Origin: Rhododendron vialii
Taxonomy: Eukaryota > Streptophyta > Magnoliopsida > Ericales > Ericaceae
Direction: 5' to 3'
DNA length: 64,000 nt
Assembly: GCF_030253575.1 (NCBI RefSeq)
Contig: NC_080557.1
Location: 43,290,501 to 43,354,500 of the forward strand
In this document: positions 1 through 12,800 of the stretch, piece after piece
Layout of the letters: every line of letters begins with the position of its first letter
Position numbering within the stretch: the first letter of the stretch is position 1
The notes under the pieces: generated by a model
Seen by the model: the letters and a program-made list of their open reading frames with translations, nothing else
Database searches by the model: none
Told to the model about the DNA's origin: nothing
Translations under genes and position numbers: made by a program

Positions 1-42
1 AATTCGTTAAGAAAGGGAACTCCTAATCCTGGTAATATGGGG

Positions 43-44
<2 letters not shown>

Positions 45-109
<65 letters not shown>

Positions 110-132
110 TGTGTGTGTGTGTGTGTGTGTGA
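45..132. repeat. (GA)n/(GT)n microsatellite
   Basis: About 30 GA units run directly into about 13 GT units. A short flanking phrase (ggaactcctaatcc...ggtaat) occurs on both sides, at about 19-40 and 140-166, so the locus also carries a small direct duplication around the simple repeat. Confidence 0.95.
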
Positions 133-1930
133 GTTAAGAAAAGGAACTCCTAATCCCGGTAATTTGGGGGTGGAGAGAGAGATTGGAAATGTCCTCGATA
201 ATTAAGGAAAATATTCTATGTTATTAATATACTAGGGTTTGCTCGTGCCTGAAAGCACGGTGCAACAAATTTTGAACACAACTAAAATGAATTACAAAAT
301 TATTGACCATCCCCGCCAACGAAACTGATTTATAAAGGAATATTTTTTTTAAAAATTAGGTTCAAACAGAGTTCTTTTAGTGCTTGCTTGTGCTCGAAGG
401 CGTGGATCAAACAATCAACACACATGCAAGTTAACATTGTAACCGTAAACAAAGTATCAACCTGTTCATGTAACACCGATGGGTCGTTCAAAATTTCAAA
501 ATAGCGCGCACACAGAGAATAAAGAACTCCAAGGGCAACTGCAAGAAATATACATTTCATTTAGCTTTTTGTGTAGGAAGTGACAAATCCAACCCACTCT
601 CTTTTTCAAAACCAGAAAAGCCTCTCCGGTAGGAAGTTGCAGAGCAAAGTACCTTCCCCACTTTATTCTCAACTCAATCCACACCTTAACTAGTAGTAAT
701 TTCAACCACATACAATACCAGGGGTAACGCTTTCGGCTAACTTGTTCCGGCCCCTCGCTATTGCGAACAATATTCCAATTCTTCTCCCCATGCGCGTGTA
801 TGTGTACAGTAATGATGTCGGGTGGGAGATTCAATCAATGCTTGTTGTAACTTAGATTTAACAAAAGCTTATTATGCTACAAGAGGAAACCAAAAGCATC
901 AAAATGAAGCTTCCGATTCACTGATTCTTTTCCCTGCTTACTTGAGCTATCATACTACTGCTGTATGATGAAGCAGAAGCTGCCTCAAACAAACTGGAAT
1001 AAATTTCATAAAGAACCAAAAACACACACAAACACACACAAAGGCATAATAAGCCACAGTAAATCTGCAACATAAAGGAGAAAAGAACACAAGTAAGGAA
1101 GCAGAAAATGGAGTATATATCTGAAAGCCACCAACTCACAAAATAGGTCCTTAGAGACAGATACCCAATAGATATGTACTTATAAGGCAGCATTCAAATG
1201 AGAAAGGACGATATAGTGGTGGTATGATCATTTAATAATGCAACTGTATTGATACTTATCACATATTGCTACTTTCTTTGACATGGGTTCAATAATTTAG
1301 GTTACCTTCTGCTTTGTTTTTAGGTAATCTGAAATTTTATTGGAGAACAAACATTATGGAAAGACAAAGAAGTAGAAGGCATACCTTCCAAATTACAAGA
1401 AGTTATCAACTGAAACAACTGTGTATTTGGGAGGGATACAACCTTAAGAAGAATTTGCCAAGAAGTTAATCCCTTCGAGACTCATATCCATCTTAAGCCA
1501 AGTTCCATGCACATGCAGCTGATAATTGCCAAAACAATTACCCTTACTCAGAATTTCAATACAAAATAGAAGTCTGAGACACACCAAGATACGGCAAGGC
1601 GTAGGAATCATGAATATGTTGAGGAATTTACTAAGGAAATGGAAAATGATGGGGAACCAAAGAATGTTTAGCAGCTTCACTTCATTAACTTTTTCTTTGC
1701 ATTTTTATCGCTACCCACAAATCCCTCCACAAAGATATGATCAATATGCAGCCTAATTACGACTACCAACAAGTGGCAGACCGAATATTGGTAGCTTATG
1801 CAATAACTAGATGCAAAATTGCAATGGGGAGTACAGACTGAAGCTTACCAAGTGGGAAATTTGGATAATTGCTGGCCCATATCTGCCTTCTGTCATTGGA
1901 TTAAGGAACTTAGACCTTCAGCCAGCTGTG
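133..1930. other. GH3 downstream flank, no gene seen
   Basis: AT-rich sequence with only short open frames, none with a recognisable domain. The copia element at 1936 split the tissue just past the GH3 stop codon, so the part nearest 1930 is the original 3' flank or 3' UTR of that minus-strand gene. A plausible donor-like GTAAGC occurs on the minus strand near 1850, but I cannot support an exon. Confidence 0.5.
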
Positions 1931-1935
1931 CATCA

Positions 1936-2073
1936 TGTTGTTTGGAAGGATAGGAAAAGTGCATAGGGTGTTAAATAGCCCTAACACATAACAATCTTAT
2001 TTATATAGATGACTCACATATTGAATAAGTAAACTAAGCAATGTGGGACTACTACTAATACTATATTCTAACA
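1936..2073 (-). repeat. 3' LTR of the gag-only copia element
   Basis: On the minus strand it begins TGTTAGAATATAG and ends CCTTCCAAACAACA. Compared with the 5' LTR it has three base changes, one extra TAC unit, and three extra bases at the outer end. Confidence 0.88.
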
Positions 2074-2083
2074 CACCCCCACA
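2074..2083 (-). promoter_or_regulatory. Polypurine tract of the copia element
   Basis: On the minus strand, TGTGGGGGTG lies directly before the 3' LTR start, the expected position and composition of a plus-strand priming tract. Confidence 0.8.
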
Positions 2084-2099
2084 AGCTGGAGACTATTTA

Positions 2100-2345
2100 G
2101 CTTGTTACATAGCAACCAACGAAACAATTACCTCAACTATTAGCAGCAATCACTAAAACAACGACCAATAACAAACAACGAAACGACTTCAACGACCAAT
2201 AAAACCAACTTGCAACTTCAACGACCAACGAACGACTGCAACGACCAACGACGACCAACGAAACAACTTCAACAACCAATGAACGACTTCAACGACCAAC
2301 AAACGACTTCAACGACCGAAAAAACCAACCGGCAACCGCAACTAC
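2100..2345. repeat. Degenerate CAACGACCAACGA tandem repeat
   Basis: A run of imperfect repeats built from CAACGACCAA/CGAACGACTTCAACGACC words lies between the gag end and the polypurine tract. It occupies the place where pol would be in a full element. Its open frame of about 69 residues is low complexity (Q, N, T rich) and is not a gene. Confidence 0.75.
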
Positions 2346-4360
2346 CAACCGAAACGACCATGTTTAGCACCGCCACCAATCTTCCTCCCCACCTGGAGAT
2401 CCTGTCTGAGCAAGCGTAGCAGTGGCGGAAGAAACCATAGCTGGAGACTGAATTGACATAAGGCGTTGGTATTCCTCTGCAGAGATAGTCACCACATTGT
2501 TGGCAGAAGAATGAGTAAGCTATTCAGCATCCTGAGAGATCGCAACCTGAAAAGCCTGAGGAAACCCGTGAAGATGATAACAATACTCCACAGTATAATT
2601 GGTGCCTCAACAATAAGTACACAACTTGAAATCACGACCGTGACCACGGCCACCTCCCTTTGACATGCGACCTCCATGAGCACCAAAACCAGAGTCACAA
2701 CCATCAAGGCATAAACACCATGACCAAGACCACCAAATCCAGAATCACGACCACGATCACTAAACCCAGAATCACGGCCACGACCACAGCCGCGGCTGAA
2801 GGAAGAGCCAAAACTACCAGAAACAGCGGAAGCTAATGCTGAACCATCAAGAGAAAGGGCAGGCGTAGACACAGATACAGAAGACTGACAAAGGCGACTA
2901 AATACCTCACTAAGAGAAGGTAAATCTCGAGACCCCAAGAGCTGACTAACAGGATCATAGGTGGATGATGCACCATATAGAAATCGGGCAACCTGCATAC
3001 GCTCACGCTGACGTCGCATAACCTGAATGTCAGATGAAATAGGCTCACAAATATTGAGTTCCTCACAAATACCGCGAAATTTGGCATAGTAAGCCTCAAA
3101 GATAAATCACCCTGGGATACAGAAAAGAAGAACCAATGAAGATCATACGTCCGACGGAGATTGTTAACACCAGAATACCTCTCTCTCCTGAGCCTCTGTC
3201 CATACCTTTTTGGTAGTTTCTAAGATAACAAGCGTGCTAGCAATATGTTCTTTCATACTATTCCACAACTCAGATCGAATTCGGGCATCCTGAGATTTCC
3301 ATGCCTTGTAAGTAGAAGCAGTCTATGTGGGGGGATCATCAATCAAATAATGATATTGTGTCTAGCCCAAATAATAAACTTCAACTGCTTTAGCCCAAAC
3401 AGGATAATTTTTACCATTCAATGGGGTGGAGGTAATAGAAAGCTTTTCCTGAAACCGTGAAGAACTGAACGAACTACCCGTAACAGAAGAACTAGAACCG
3501 GAACCAGAATGAGTCTTTTGCTCAGACATTTTACTGAACAATGGAGAGGCAACCAAAAAATAAAGATCTACCAAGCCTCAATCAACGAAACACCAACCAA
3601 AACAAATAACTAATCAATTGAGCGCCGAACAAAGTAATACCCAACAGTATCAATAGCAATAAGACATTAACTAATGAATCTGGCAAACCCATAACCACGA
3701 TTAACAAATCAGATGGTATAGAAATTCAATTAAAAATAACGTAAAGACCGTTACCGAAACTGGAAACAAGAGCACGATAGCATACGCATATGGGAGAGAC
3801 CAGATCTAATGATTCAAACATAACCAAGTGCTGATATGATGATTTCGATAACCATCAAACACATTCAGACTATTTCGAACGTTCGAACACTCTGGAGGAG
3901 ATTTCGAGCTCAAATCGAGGTGTTACAGGTCGGATTGGAGATGTTTAAGAAGAACCAATGAAGATCATACGTCCGACGGAGATTGTTAACACCAGAATAC
4001 CTCTCTCTCCTGAGCCTCTGTCCATACCTTTTTGGTAGTTTCTAAGATAACAAGCGTGCTAGCAATATGTTCTTTCATACTATTCCACAACTCAGATCGA
4101 ATTCGGGCATCCTGAGATTTCCATGCCTTGTAAGTAGAAGCAGTCTATGTGGGGGGATCATCAATCAAATAATGATATTGTGTCTAGCCCAAATAATAAA
4201 CTTCAACTGCTTTAGCCCAAACAGGATAATTTTTACCATTCAATGGGGTGGAGGTAATAGAAAGCTTTTCCTGAAACCGTGAAGAACTGAACGAACTACC
4301 CGTAACAGAAGAACTAGAACCGGAACCAGAATGAGTCTTTTGCTCAGACATTTTACTGAA
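2346..4360 (-). pseudogene. Copia gag remnant
   Basis: Read right to left: an N-terminal MSEQKTHSGSGSSSS start, a segment LNGKNYPVWAKAVEVYYLG typical of the copia gag N-terminal domain, a UBN2-like stretch (VWTEAQERERYSGVNNLRRTYDLHW), and an arginine/glycine-rich region. Then come a zinc-knuckle-like TNYTVEYCYHLHGFP and a terminal ISAEEYQRL phrase. In-frame stops and frame changes interrupt it. The 822-bp tandem duplication repeats the first part, so the gag start occurs twice (near 4350 and 3528). Not expected to make a full Gag. Confidence 0.75.
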
Positions 4361-4768
4361 CAATGGAGAGGCAACCAAAAAATAAAGATCTACCAAGCCT
4401 CAATCAACGAAACACCAACCAAAACAAATAACTAATCAATTGAGCGCCGAACAAAGTAATACCCAACAGTATCAATAGCAATAAGACATTAACTAATGAA
4501 TCTGGCAAACCCATAACCACGATTAACAAATCAGATGGTATAGAAATTCAATTAAAAATAACGTAAAGACCGTTACCGAAACTGGAAACAAGAGCACGAT
4601 AGCATACGCATATGGGAGAGACCAGATCTAATGATTCAAACATAACCAAGTGCTGATATGATGATTTCGATAACCATCAAACACATTCAGACTATTTCGA
4701 ACGTTCGAACACTCTGGAGGAGATTTCGAGCTCAAATCGAGGTGTTACAGGTCGGATTGGAGATGTTT
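3125..4768. repeat. 822-bp tandem duplication inside the copia element
   Basis: Unit 1 is 3125-3946 and unit 2 is 3947-4768. All stretches compared are identical, including two open frames on opposite strands that recur exactly 822 bp apart. It spans the gag start, the gag N-terminus and the untranslated leader. Identity this high beside LTRs that differ slightly suggests a later event in the element, or an assembly artefact. Confidence 0.92.
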
Positions 4769-5140
4769 AAGGCTGTCAACACCTTGGGGATGGGTTTTGT
4801 TGGGTTTCGGCGTCTGGGTAAGCGTTTTTGAGATTGATTAGGGTTATTCAGGGTCAATTCAATGGGTAAATGCGTGATTCAGGGTTGATTAGGGCTGGTA
4901 TGGAGGTTTTGGGGGCTGTTTCAGTGGGTAAGGGCTCAATTAGGGTTTCTGTGAAGATAGCGATGAAGGGTGATGGTCGGCGGTGGATGGATGACGACGA
5001 ACGGAGGATCTCATGGTGCTGGACGTAAATGTAAGGTTATGGCTGGGCTATGGTGGCTAGGGTTTCCCAATTATTGTTCACAACTGCTATAGTAGCTGAT
5101 TTTGGGGACTAGGGTTAGGATCTATGGTGGGTTAGGATTG

Positions 5141-5153
5141 GGCTCTGATACCA
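5141..5153 (-). promoter_or_regulatory. Primer-binding site (tRNA-Met type)
   Basis: On the minus strand this reads TGGTATCAGAGCC, immediately after the 5' LTR terminal CA. This is the classic Ty1/copia primer-binding site complementary to initiator methionine tRNA, and it fixes the element's orientation. Confidence 0.93.
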
Positions 5154-5285
5154 TGTTTGGAAGGATAGGAAAAGTGTATAGGGTGTTAAATAACCTTAAC
5201 ACATAACAATCTTATTTATATAGATGACTCACATATTGAATAAGTAAACTAAGCAATGTGGGACTACTAATACTATATTCTAACA
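5154..5285 (-). repeat. 5' LTR of the gag-only copia element
   Basis: A 132-bp LTR with TG...CA ends on the minus strand, bounded outside by the CATCA duplication and inside by the primer-binding site. Confidence 0.9.
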
Positions 5286-5299
5286 CATCACATGACTGA

Positions 5300-8200
5300 T
5301 CACTCAGAAAGCTTTTGCTTATTGCTTGTTAACCCAAAGCCAAAGGGAAATAAACGGTCATTGGAGTTCTCCCCCGAATGCACTGGCAGTTGTTCAACCC
5401 TTTTAAACCATGTCATAGGGAGTCTTCCTTGGAACTCATAATCTCCAAAGAGAACATCTGCGATTCCCTCTCCCTCGCTCCCGGGCAACCAAGCGGCTAC
5501 CAGGCCATCTATCTTTTCCAAAAGCCATGGCTCTAAAACTAATGGCCTTCCGGAGATAAGAATCACCAATGTGGGAACTTTGTCCGCAACTGAACTAATG
5601 AGTTCAGTTCCATTAAAAGGGATTGTGAGCTCTGAATTGTCACCCACAGTTTCAGCATACGGTTCCTCACCAACGGCTACAATGGCAAAAGAGAATTCTT
5701 GAGTTACAAAGGTGTCAGCTGATGGGCATTGCTTGTACACCAATTCCGTTTTATCTCCCACTGCTGCTTTAAGAGCTTCCAAAATAGTTGTGCCTGAAAT
5801 GCAAATGATATCATCAGCCTAATCTCATGTTAAACTATTAACTAATTAATAAAAAGTAAAGAGTTCATTCAAACAGTTTATGACTCCAACAAAGGACGTT
5901 AACATTTAGACTTAATGTTGTCCCCCAAAAAAATATGAAATCAGTCTACAACAAAGACATTTGAAAAGTTTGTTTGTCTCAAACATGTGAGTTTGACCAT
6001 GTTAGAAATGGCTCATTCACAACAAATACTAGAAAATGGGATTGTGTTCACACAACACAATCGCGTAAGGTGTAACTTGGGAGTAATTAGATATTTTCCT
6101 GTCTTTATGAAAAGTAAACGCAGGTAATTAAAGAGACATATACATATTGTAGACACAACAGACTTAATATCTGTTCTATTTGTACGACTCATTAATTCAC
6201 GATCACATTCCTAGATCCAAGTGGTCCCTAAGTGTATATTTATATAGTCTGTATCTGTACACTGTATGGGGAAGAGAGCAATCAAATGATTGTTAACAAG
6301 TACATGAGTGGAGATATGAATGCAAGCATAGCTTTGTACTATCTATGCTACTGTACATGCCGCTAGTGTAGTAAAGAGAGTATGTGCATTGTTTCTCATC
6401 AACGACCCCACCTCCATCAGCCGAAACAATGCCAATCATCATCATCATCATCATCGTGAACAGAGAGTTTGCTTTTAATGAGATGATATGCAAGCATAAC
6501 TTTGTACTATCTTGCTCCTGTGCAGGCCACTAGTGTAGCGAAGAGAGTTTTTGTGCATTTTTTTTGTTATTAACAACCCCACCTCCATTGGCCGAAACCA
6601 TGTCAATCATCATCAGCTTTCCCAATTGAGAATAGAGAATTTGCTTTTAATAATTATGTGTCAGGCAACTTGCGGAATATTACATACCAATAGTTATTCT
6701 GCCGCTGGCTCCATTCCAAGTAGCTGTCCAACCCCCACACTGATAGCCAAGATTATCAGCATGTGTTCCAGTAACAAGAATTCTTACAGCATTCCTATTT
6801 AAAGGAAGAAACGGTTTCCTTGGATCCTTTCCATTCTTTAACAAAACCAAGGACTTGCGAACCGCCTCACGAGCAAGTTCTCTATGCAGCTGAAGCAATA
6901 TAAGAGAAATATAATTGTCTTTAAGTTACAAGTCTAGTTACCAATAACCTTCAACGGATAAAAATTGACACAAGATGAGGACAGGAAGCAACTAATTCTG
7001 CACAAAAAATTTAGAATTTAGCATGGGATTATGGTTAGTGAGTGAAAAGGTAAACTACAAGCACGAACGACATACTGAAACAAATGGACATGTTACTGTG
7101 AATATGTAGTGTAAAATTTGTTCTTCTGTCTGATCCAAGAAAATCCCTTTTTGGAACAAATTTTGAGCTAACCAAGGCAATTATTGCCTCACCACTTCTT
7201 GTCACTTGCATACTACAGTTCAATAATCAAAACACTCCAGTGATCTAGGTTCTTTAGAGGTATTTACTTAGATCCAAATAAAAACACAACATGCTGCTAG
7301 CTCTAATTCTTCTTCTCGTTTCATTTTTTTAAATTCTCCCAATGTTTTATTTCAATCAGATACCAAGCCAGATGGAAGCACACATGAACCAATTGGTTTT
7401 GGTTCTATGTTTCGAGTAGTTCTATCACCTTCAAATATATGAAAACCAATTGGCTTTGGTTCTTGCCTTCTTGGTCACTTTGGATACTTAAAGAGGGTAA
7501 AAACTAAAGATCAAACAATAGAAGGAAAACAAGGCCTATTTCCCAAGAGATGTTCGATCCACAGCCATATATATATCTAACTGTGAGAAGTTCCCCATGA
7601 TCACACAATACATGGCATGGTTATTCGTACGGCCACACGGATACGAATATGGGTATGGAATTTGCTTTTTGCATGCTTGAGTCAAAATGACTATAGTGTT
7701 TGAAAAAACCTGTTTTACCCACAAAAGAAAAGAAAAAAGCAAGAACATGAATTTTGACCATGTTCCCCCTGATTTCGGAGTATGTGAAATTTAATAATTA
7801 TGACGATCAGAATATTAGACATACCGACGCTGACATATGAACCTAATTTACCGACAGATGCCAAGACAGATGCAAAGGCACTAATTTCCTAAAATGGTAC
7901 TCAAAGTGGTACGATACTCGTCACACACCAACAAAGTTCCCAAACAATGATAGGAAGCCCATCATTCTCTCCAACCCTTGACAAATTAAGAAGAGACAAT
8001 CTGCTACTTAGTAGAACGTTGTCCTTCACAAATGAGAAAATATCTTTTTGGGCATGAAACCTGGAAAGGCTGGTAATGGGATGGAAAAAAAATGAGATAC
8101 AAAAGTTTGCCCATTGAAAAACCAAACATGCCCAATTTATTCCCAAATAGATGTTTAATGATGCTCCTACACATGATATTCTCACTACTTTCAAATCGAA

Positions 8201-9781
8201 AGACACTAGGCAAACTTTCATGCGATGTTTGGGAGTCGTAAAGAAAAGGCAAGTGAATGTAGGGGATATAAAGCCTCAAAATACTACAAAAAGGATACAT
8301 GAATAATTAGTTCAGCTTAAGCAGAAAAGAGTCTTTTTTTCTGAACAAAAAATACAGTGTATGCGCTGTATGGTGAAGCCAAGAGGCAATGCATATAATT
8401 TTGAGAAAAGAGAAGTCTACCTTGCAACCAACTGTATCTAGCAAAGATTTATCAGTCAGGGGATATTCAAAAACTCCAGCAACGAACTTTACTCTCAGGA
8501 TCCGTTCTACAGCATCATCAATTCTGGCAATAGGTATCTTTCCCGATTCCACTAGATATGTCAAATCCTCAATGAATAGTTTATACCTAAAAGGCACCAT
8601 CACCTGCACATATTGTCAGTGATAGAGACAGAGACATCACATTTGAGAAGGAACTTTCTAGCTTGGGTTTTTGGGAATAAAAGTTTGATCTCTACCATGT
8701 CAATTCCAGCATTGACGGATAACAAGACGGAATTTCGATAGTTAGAACCATATGGATGAGAAAGTCGATCAAGTGCTTCGGAGTCGGAAATGACAAAACC
8801 CTGCAGCAAAAAGTTGGGTTAAGATATACAGTTTTATGTTTGGTGCAATAAGGGTTCCAGGAACTGTCTCTTTAAGCCAACAAAAGGTGCAAAAAATCAT
8901 TGTCTAGTTGCAAGAAACAATGTCTCAATGAGACAGTGAAACAAATAAAAATGCAAAAGAAGAGCAGAACTCGACTACATGATTCCAAAATTTGGACAGC
9001 TTGTAAGATGAATTAATAAAGAAATCTAGACATGAACAATTGGCAAACAATGCAGCATAGGATGAGAACCGAAATTTAGCACCCCAAAATGGGAGGCAAT
9101 GTCTGAAAATATTGGTGTAATTAGACACATGCATGCTTGAGATTTAAAAATTCTGCAACCACTAAGTTATGCTAGAACTACCTTGAATCCTAGTTTTTCT
9201 TTGAGAACTTGTGTTAGGAGAAAATGGTCAGAGTGCAGTTGCCTCCCATTCCAGCTAGAGTAGGAGGCCATGATAGTGCAAACTCCGCGAGAAATACAGT
9301 CCAGATAAGGTGCCATATGGATTCTCTCCAACTCATCATACGATGCAACTGTATTGCCCTCATTAGTACCTTTGTTTGTCCCCCCATCTCCAACAAAATG
9401 CTTGGCACATGCGACAACATTCTCTCTGGCATATAGAAAGTGCACTAGATTTAAGAACTGAGATCATCAGGGAAGCATACCAACCATCAATCTAGGAACT
9501 GAAGATAATATAGAACATGATGAAATTCAAAAAGAAAACAATTCACTATTGCAGAAGCTGGGAATTCATAGCTGTTTTGTAAGGTCATGGAATTTTTGTT
9601 TACTGTTTGGACAAAACCATGTCTCTGAAGGAGGTAGGGGCGGTGGCTGGGGGAGGGGGCAGAGGAAGAAAACTTATTTTGGAAAACAAACCATTTTTCA
9701 AAATTACAAAAACATTTTTTAAACATAAATATCACTAAATGTTTCCAATTATTCGGCAAACAATAATCAAAAAGAGTTCCC

Positions 9782-9828
<47 letters not shown>

Positions 9829-12800
9829 ACGAGATCCAAATCGAAGAATTAGCCTATGCAAAATGATGCCATTTATCTTCAGTCAAAAAGGTTGAAGTAA
9901 GCTCCAAAAATTAAGATGAAGACTAAATCCAAGTTTGAAAACCAAATATCCATTCAACTTTTCCTGCTCCCGAAACAGTATAACTTTCTTGGAAGAGTTT
10001 TCTGTTTCTTTTTTCTTTTTTTTCCCTGATCTCAGAAATCGTTTGTGCGTACGGTGTTAGTCGTAGAGGGGAGGGAATGGGGTGGGTGGGACTTGAACCT
10101 CACCCAAGTGCATGGGAGCATAGAGCCCTTTGCACTTGCACTCCCTTTGCTTGGAAGAGGATAAATAACGTGAATCATACCCAATAGCAGAACATGCCGC
10201 ACGTTATTTGTGAGAAGAGCACAAGAAGACAGTGCAAGATGAGGACTCCTGTATACCTTCCAGCTACAAATGGGTATCCCTTTGGATGTCCTTGGGGTGG
10301 CTGTCCCTGCAAACCTGTAACTATTGAAGTCATCTTTCTAACAATCTCACTATCTTCACTGTAGCTCTCATAACATCTTCCCCATCTGGGATCTTTACAT
10401 ACCTGCCAGAATCCATTTAACAAATATTAGCAAGAAAGCTATTGTCCAAGGCAAAGAACTCTTACAGACTTACATGAAGGGACAAGATTATGTATAGCAA
10501 ATTTGCAATGTTAGATATGGATGCATGTACATACAATCAGTTAAATACATAATATGCAGAAATAGAATTTGAAATAAGACATCATTTAGGAATATACTCA
10601 AAAGCAAATGGGACCAAGAAAAAGTAATCTCTGTCTTGCATCCACAAGAGATGCTATAACTGTTCTTTTCTATCAAATGTAAGTGTCCAATTAAGGTACA
10701 AGTGCAGGACACATATAATCTCCCGCCCTTACCCTTGTCATATCTGGTGAACAATGGTACATTGAGGAGAATTAAAGAGCCCATGTGTCACATACTAGAC
10801 AATCAGTAAAAGAACTAGGACATGAAGGCTGTGTTTGGAACCTCTAGACCCTGGATTTGTCCAAACAGGAAAGTATGAAAACAAATCTAGTTGAGTCACT
10901 TTAATTGATAACCGAGAACTCAAGAACTATAGAAATTAAGGCCAACTCGGTCTACAGGAGATAATTTTCCCTTCCGCCAGTGTGATTGGATGTTTCCCCT
11001 TTCTTCTCAAAACGATCACTGCCTTATGCTCTATAGAAAATAGATAAAGAAATGTGTTGCAGCAAGAAAACGGAAAAAGCTCCAATACATACCCCGTATA
11101 ACTACATATGTTATGCATATGTTGGACAAATGTTAAGCCTCTAAAGTGGAAAATGTTAGAGCATCCTCAATGCAATACTCAAAACCAAAAGGTTGCTAAA
11201 GTTAGCAATGTGTGCTAAAAAAATTGCTCACATTGTAACAATCAAACTTAGCAATCTCTTAACCAATAATCAAATTTGGGTATTTGGATAATCGAAACTA
11301 GCAACCTTTTTGCCAATAACCAAATTTATTGGACTCCATCATGGGAAAGTGAAACTCACTCTCCACTTTGGCAAATGGTAATATTGATCACTTTATGGAT
11401 TTTAACAAATGCTCTCTACTTTCACTTATTTTACTAGAATGACATTCAATGTAGACCATTAGATTGAGAAGAAAAAAACTGACCTTTAGATTTGAATTTT
11501 TGCCAACTCGTTTTGATTATGAGCAAAAAAATAAACAATGTGAAACTTAACATTGCTAACTTTAACAACCTCTAAATGGATAATCAAAATCTGATGTGGC
11601 AAGTTTTGATTATTCACTTTCGATTATTACATTGAGGATATGCTATTATGCCTCTAAATGGTACTAAATGTTATGCCTCTAAATGAATAAAGGTGCTTAC
11701 AGTAAGCACCGTTACGCCTATTTGGTAAAATGTTACACCAATGTTAAGCCTCTCAGTGCTAAATGTTACGGGTGCACATTGTACGCTAGTGTGCACCGTA
11801 GACATTCTTACCAACAAATCAAACATTCAAGTTAAAATAAGTAAACATCCGAAGCATTGAGCATTTAAGATTTGACAACGTTCCACATAACATGCACACA
11901 CTTGGCGGTAATGAACGCCATCGTTAATCCGGAGGAAAGTGATCACTTAAAAGAGTAACGATGAAGTTAACTACTAAATTCACGTAAACAATCACTACTT
12001 ACAGCTGAAGATCAAAAATAATAATAATAATAATAATAAATCACTACTTACAGCTACACAAGGCGCAAAAGCAAACTGAGCGCCACAAGCCCTAACTTCA
12101 AGAGCTGTCGCAACCCCAATCCTCCGAACCAATTCCGCCTCCCTGCATCAAGTTTTCAGTTGATTAGAGCCTCCGACTCGACAAAGAATAAAATAACAGT
12201 GGTTAACTAAGTACATTATAGTCCTCAGTCACATAATTCTCGAGAATGCCCTCCCACGCTCTCAATGCTCTCGCAAATTTCAGCCCACCCAGGTATCCCA
12301 AAATCCCAATTATTTTGTTGCTGAACCCGATAGTCCTAAGTCCACCTCAAACTCTATAATATGGCCCAATCCATTTCTATTTGAACCCATAATCTCCGAC
12401 CCCTGTTCCTTAAACTCTAATAATGCTTCAGAATCCTCCATCCTCTACCCTGATCTACAAAAAAACCCCACCCAAAAATTCCCCTCCCAACCCTCAAGCC
12501 ATAGTACTAGCTACTGTTTTTGAATTTTGATCGATTGTTGTCCCTCAAAAGAAAGGAGAACCCTGAAGATTCTGCAGTTCCACCTCATAAATGATCTTAA
12601 CCCATTTCAAATCAGGAGGTTTTGGAGGAATCAATTTCAAAATCGAAAGCCATAATTAGCTCTGGGTATGGACTTTCGAGAGGAAAGGCGCTCTTATCTG
12701 GGAAGAGTGGGCGTCAAACTAGAAGAAGCCCTTGCTGGGGTAACCCCAACCTTGATGGGGTGGTGTTTGATGTCAACATCAATGTGCAATCTGGTGAAGA

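Larger units (their letters stand above)
1936..5285 (-). mobile_element. Non-autonomous gag-only Ty1/copia LTR retrotransposon
   Basis: Two near-identical short LTRs (1936-2073 and 5154-5285) are flanked by a 5-bp target duplication CATCA (1931-1935 and 5286-5290). Read on the minus strand, the 5' LTR is followed at once by a primer-binding site matching the initiator tRNA-Met 3' end (TGGTATCAGAGCC). A purine-rich tract abuts the 3' LTR. The interior encodes only remnants of copia gag; no protease, integrase, RT or RNase H is seen. The LTRs differ by three substitutions and small indels, so insertion is fairly recent. This resembles the TR-GAG type of non-autonomous element and would need a partner's pol in trans. 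Confidence 0.9.

Noticed and set aside
496-834. 112-codon minus-strand frame near the window start
   Set aside because: Some gene-like residues (Trp-rich) but no motif and no supported splice partners. More likely GH3 3' flank.
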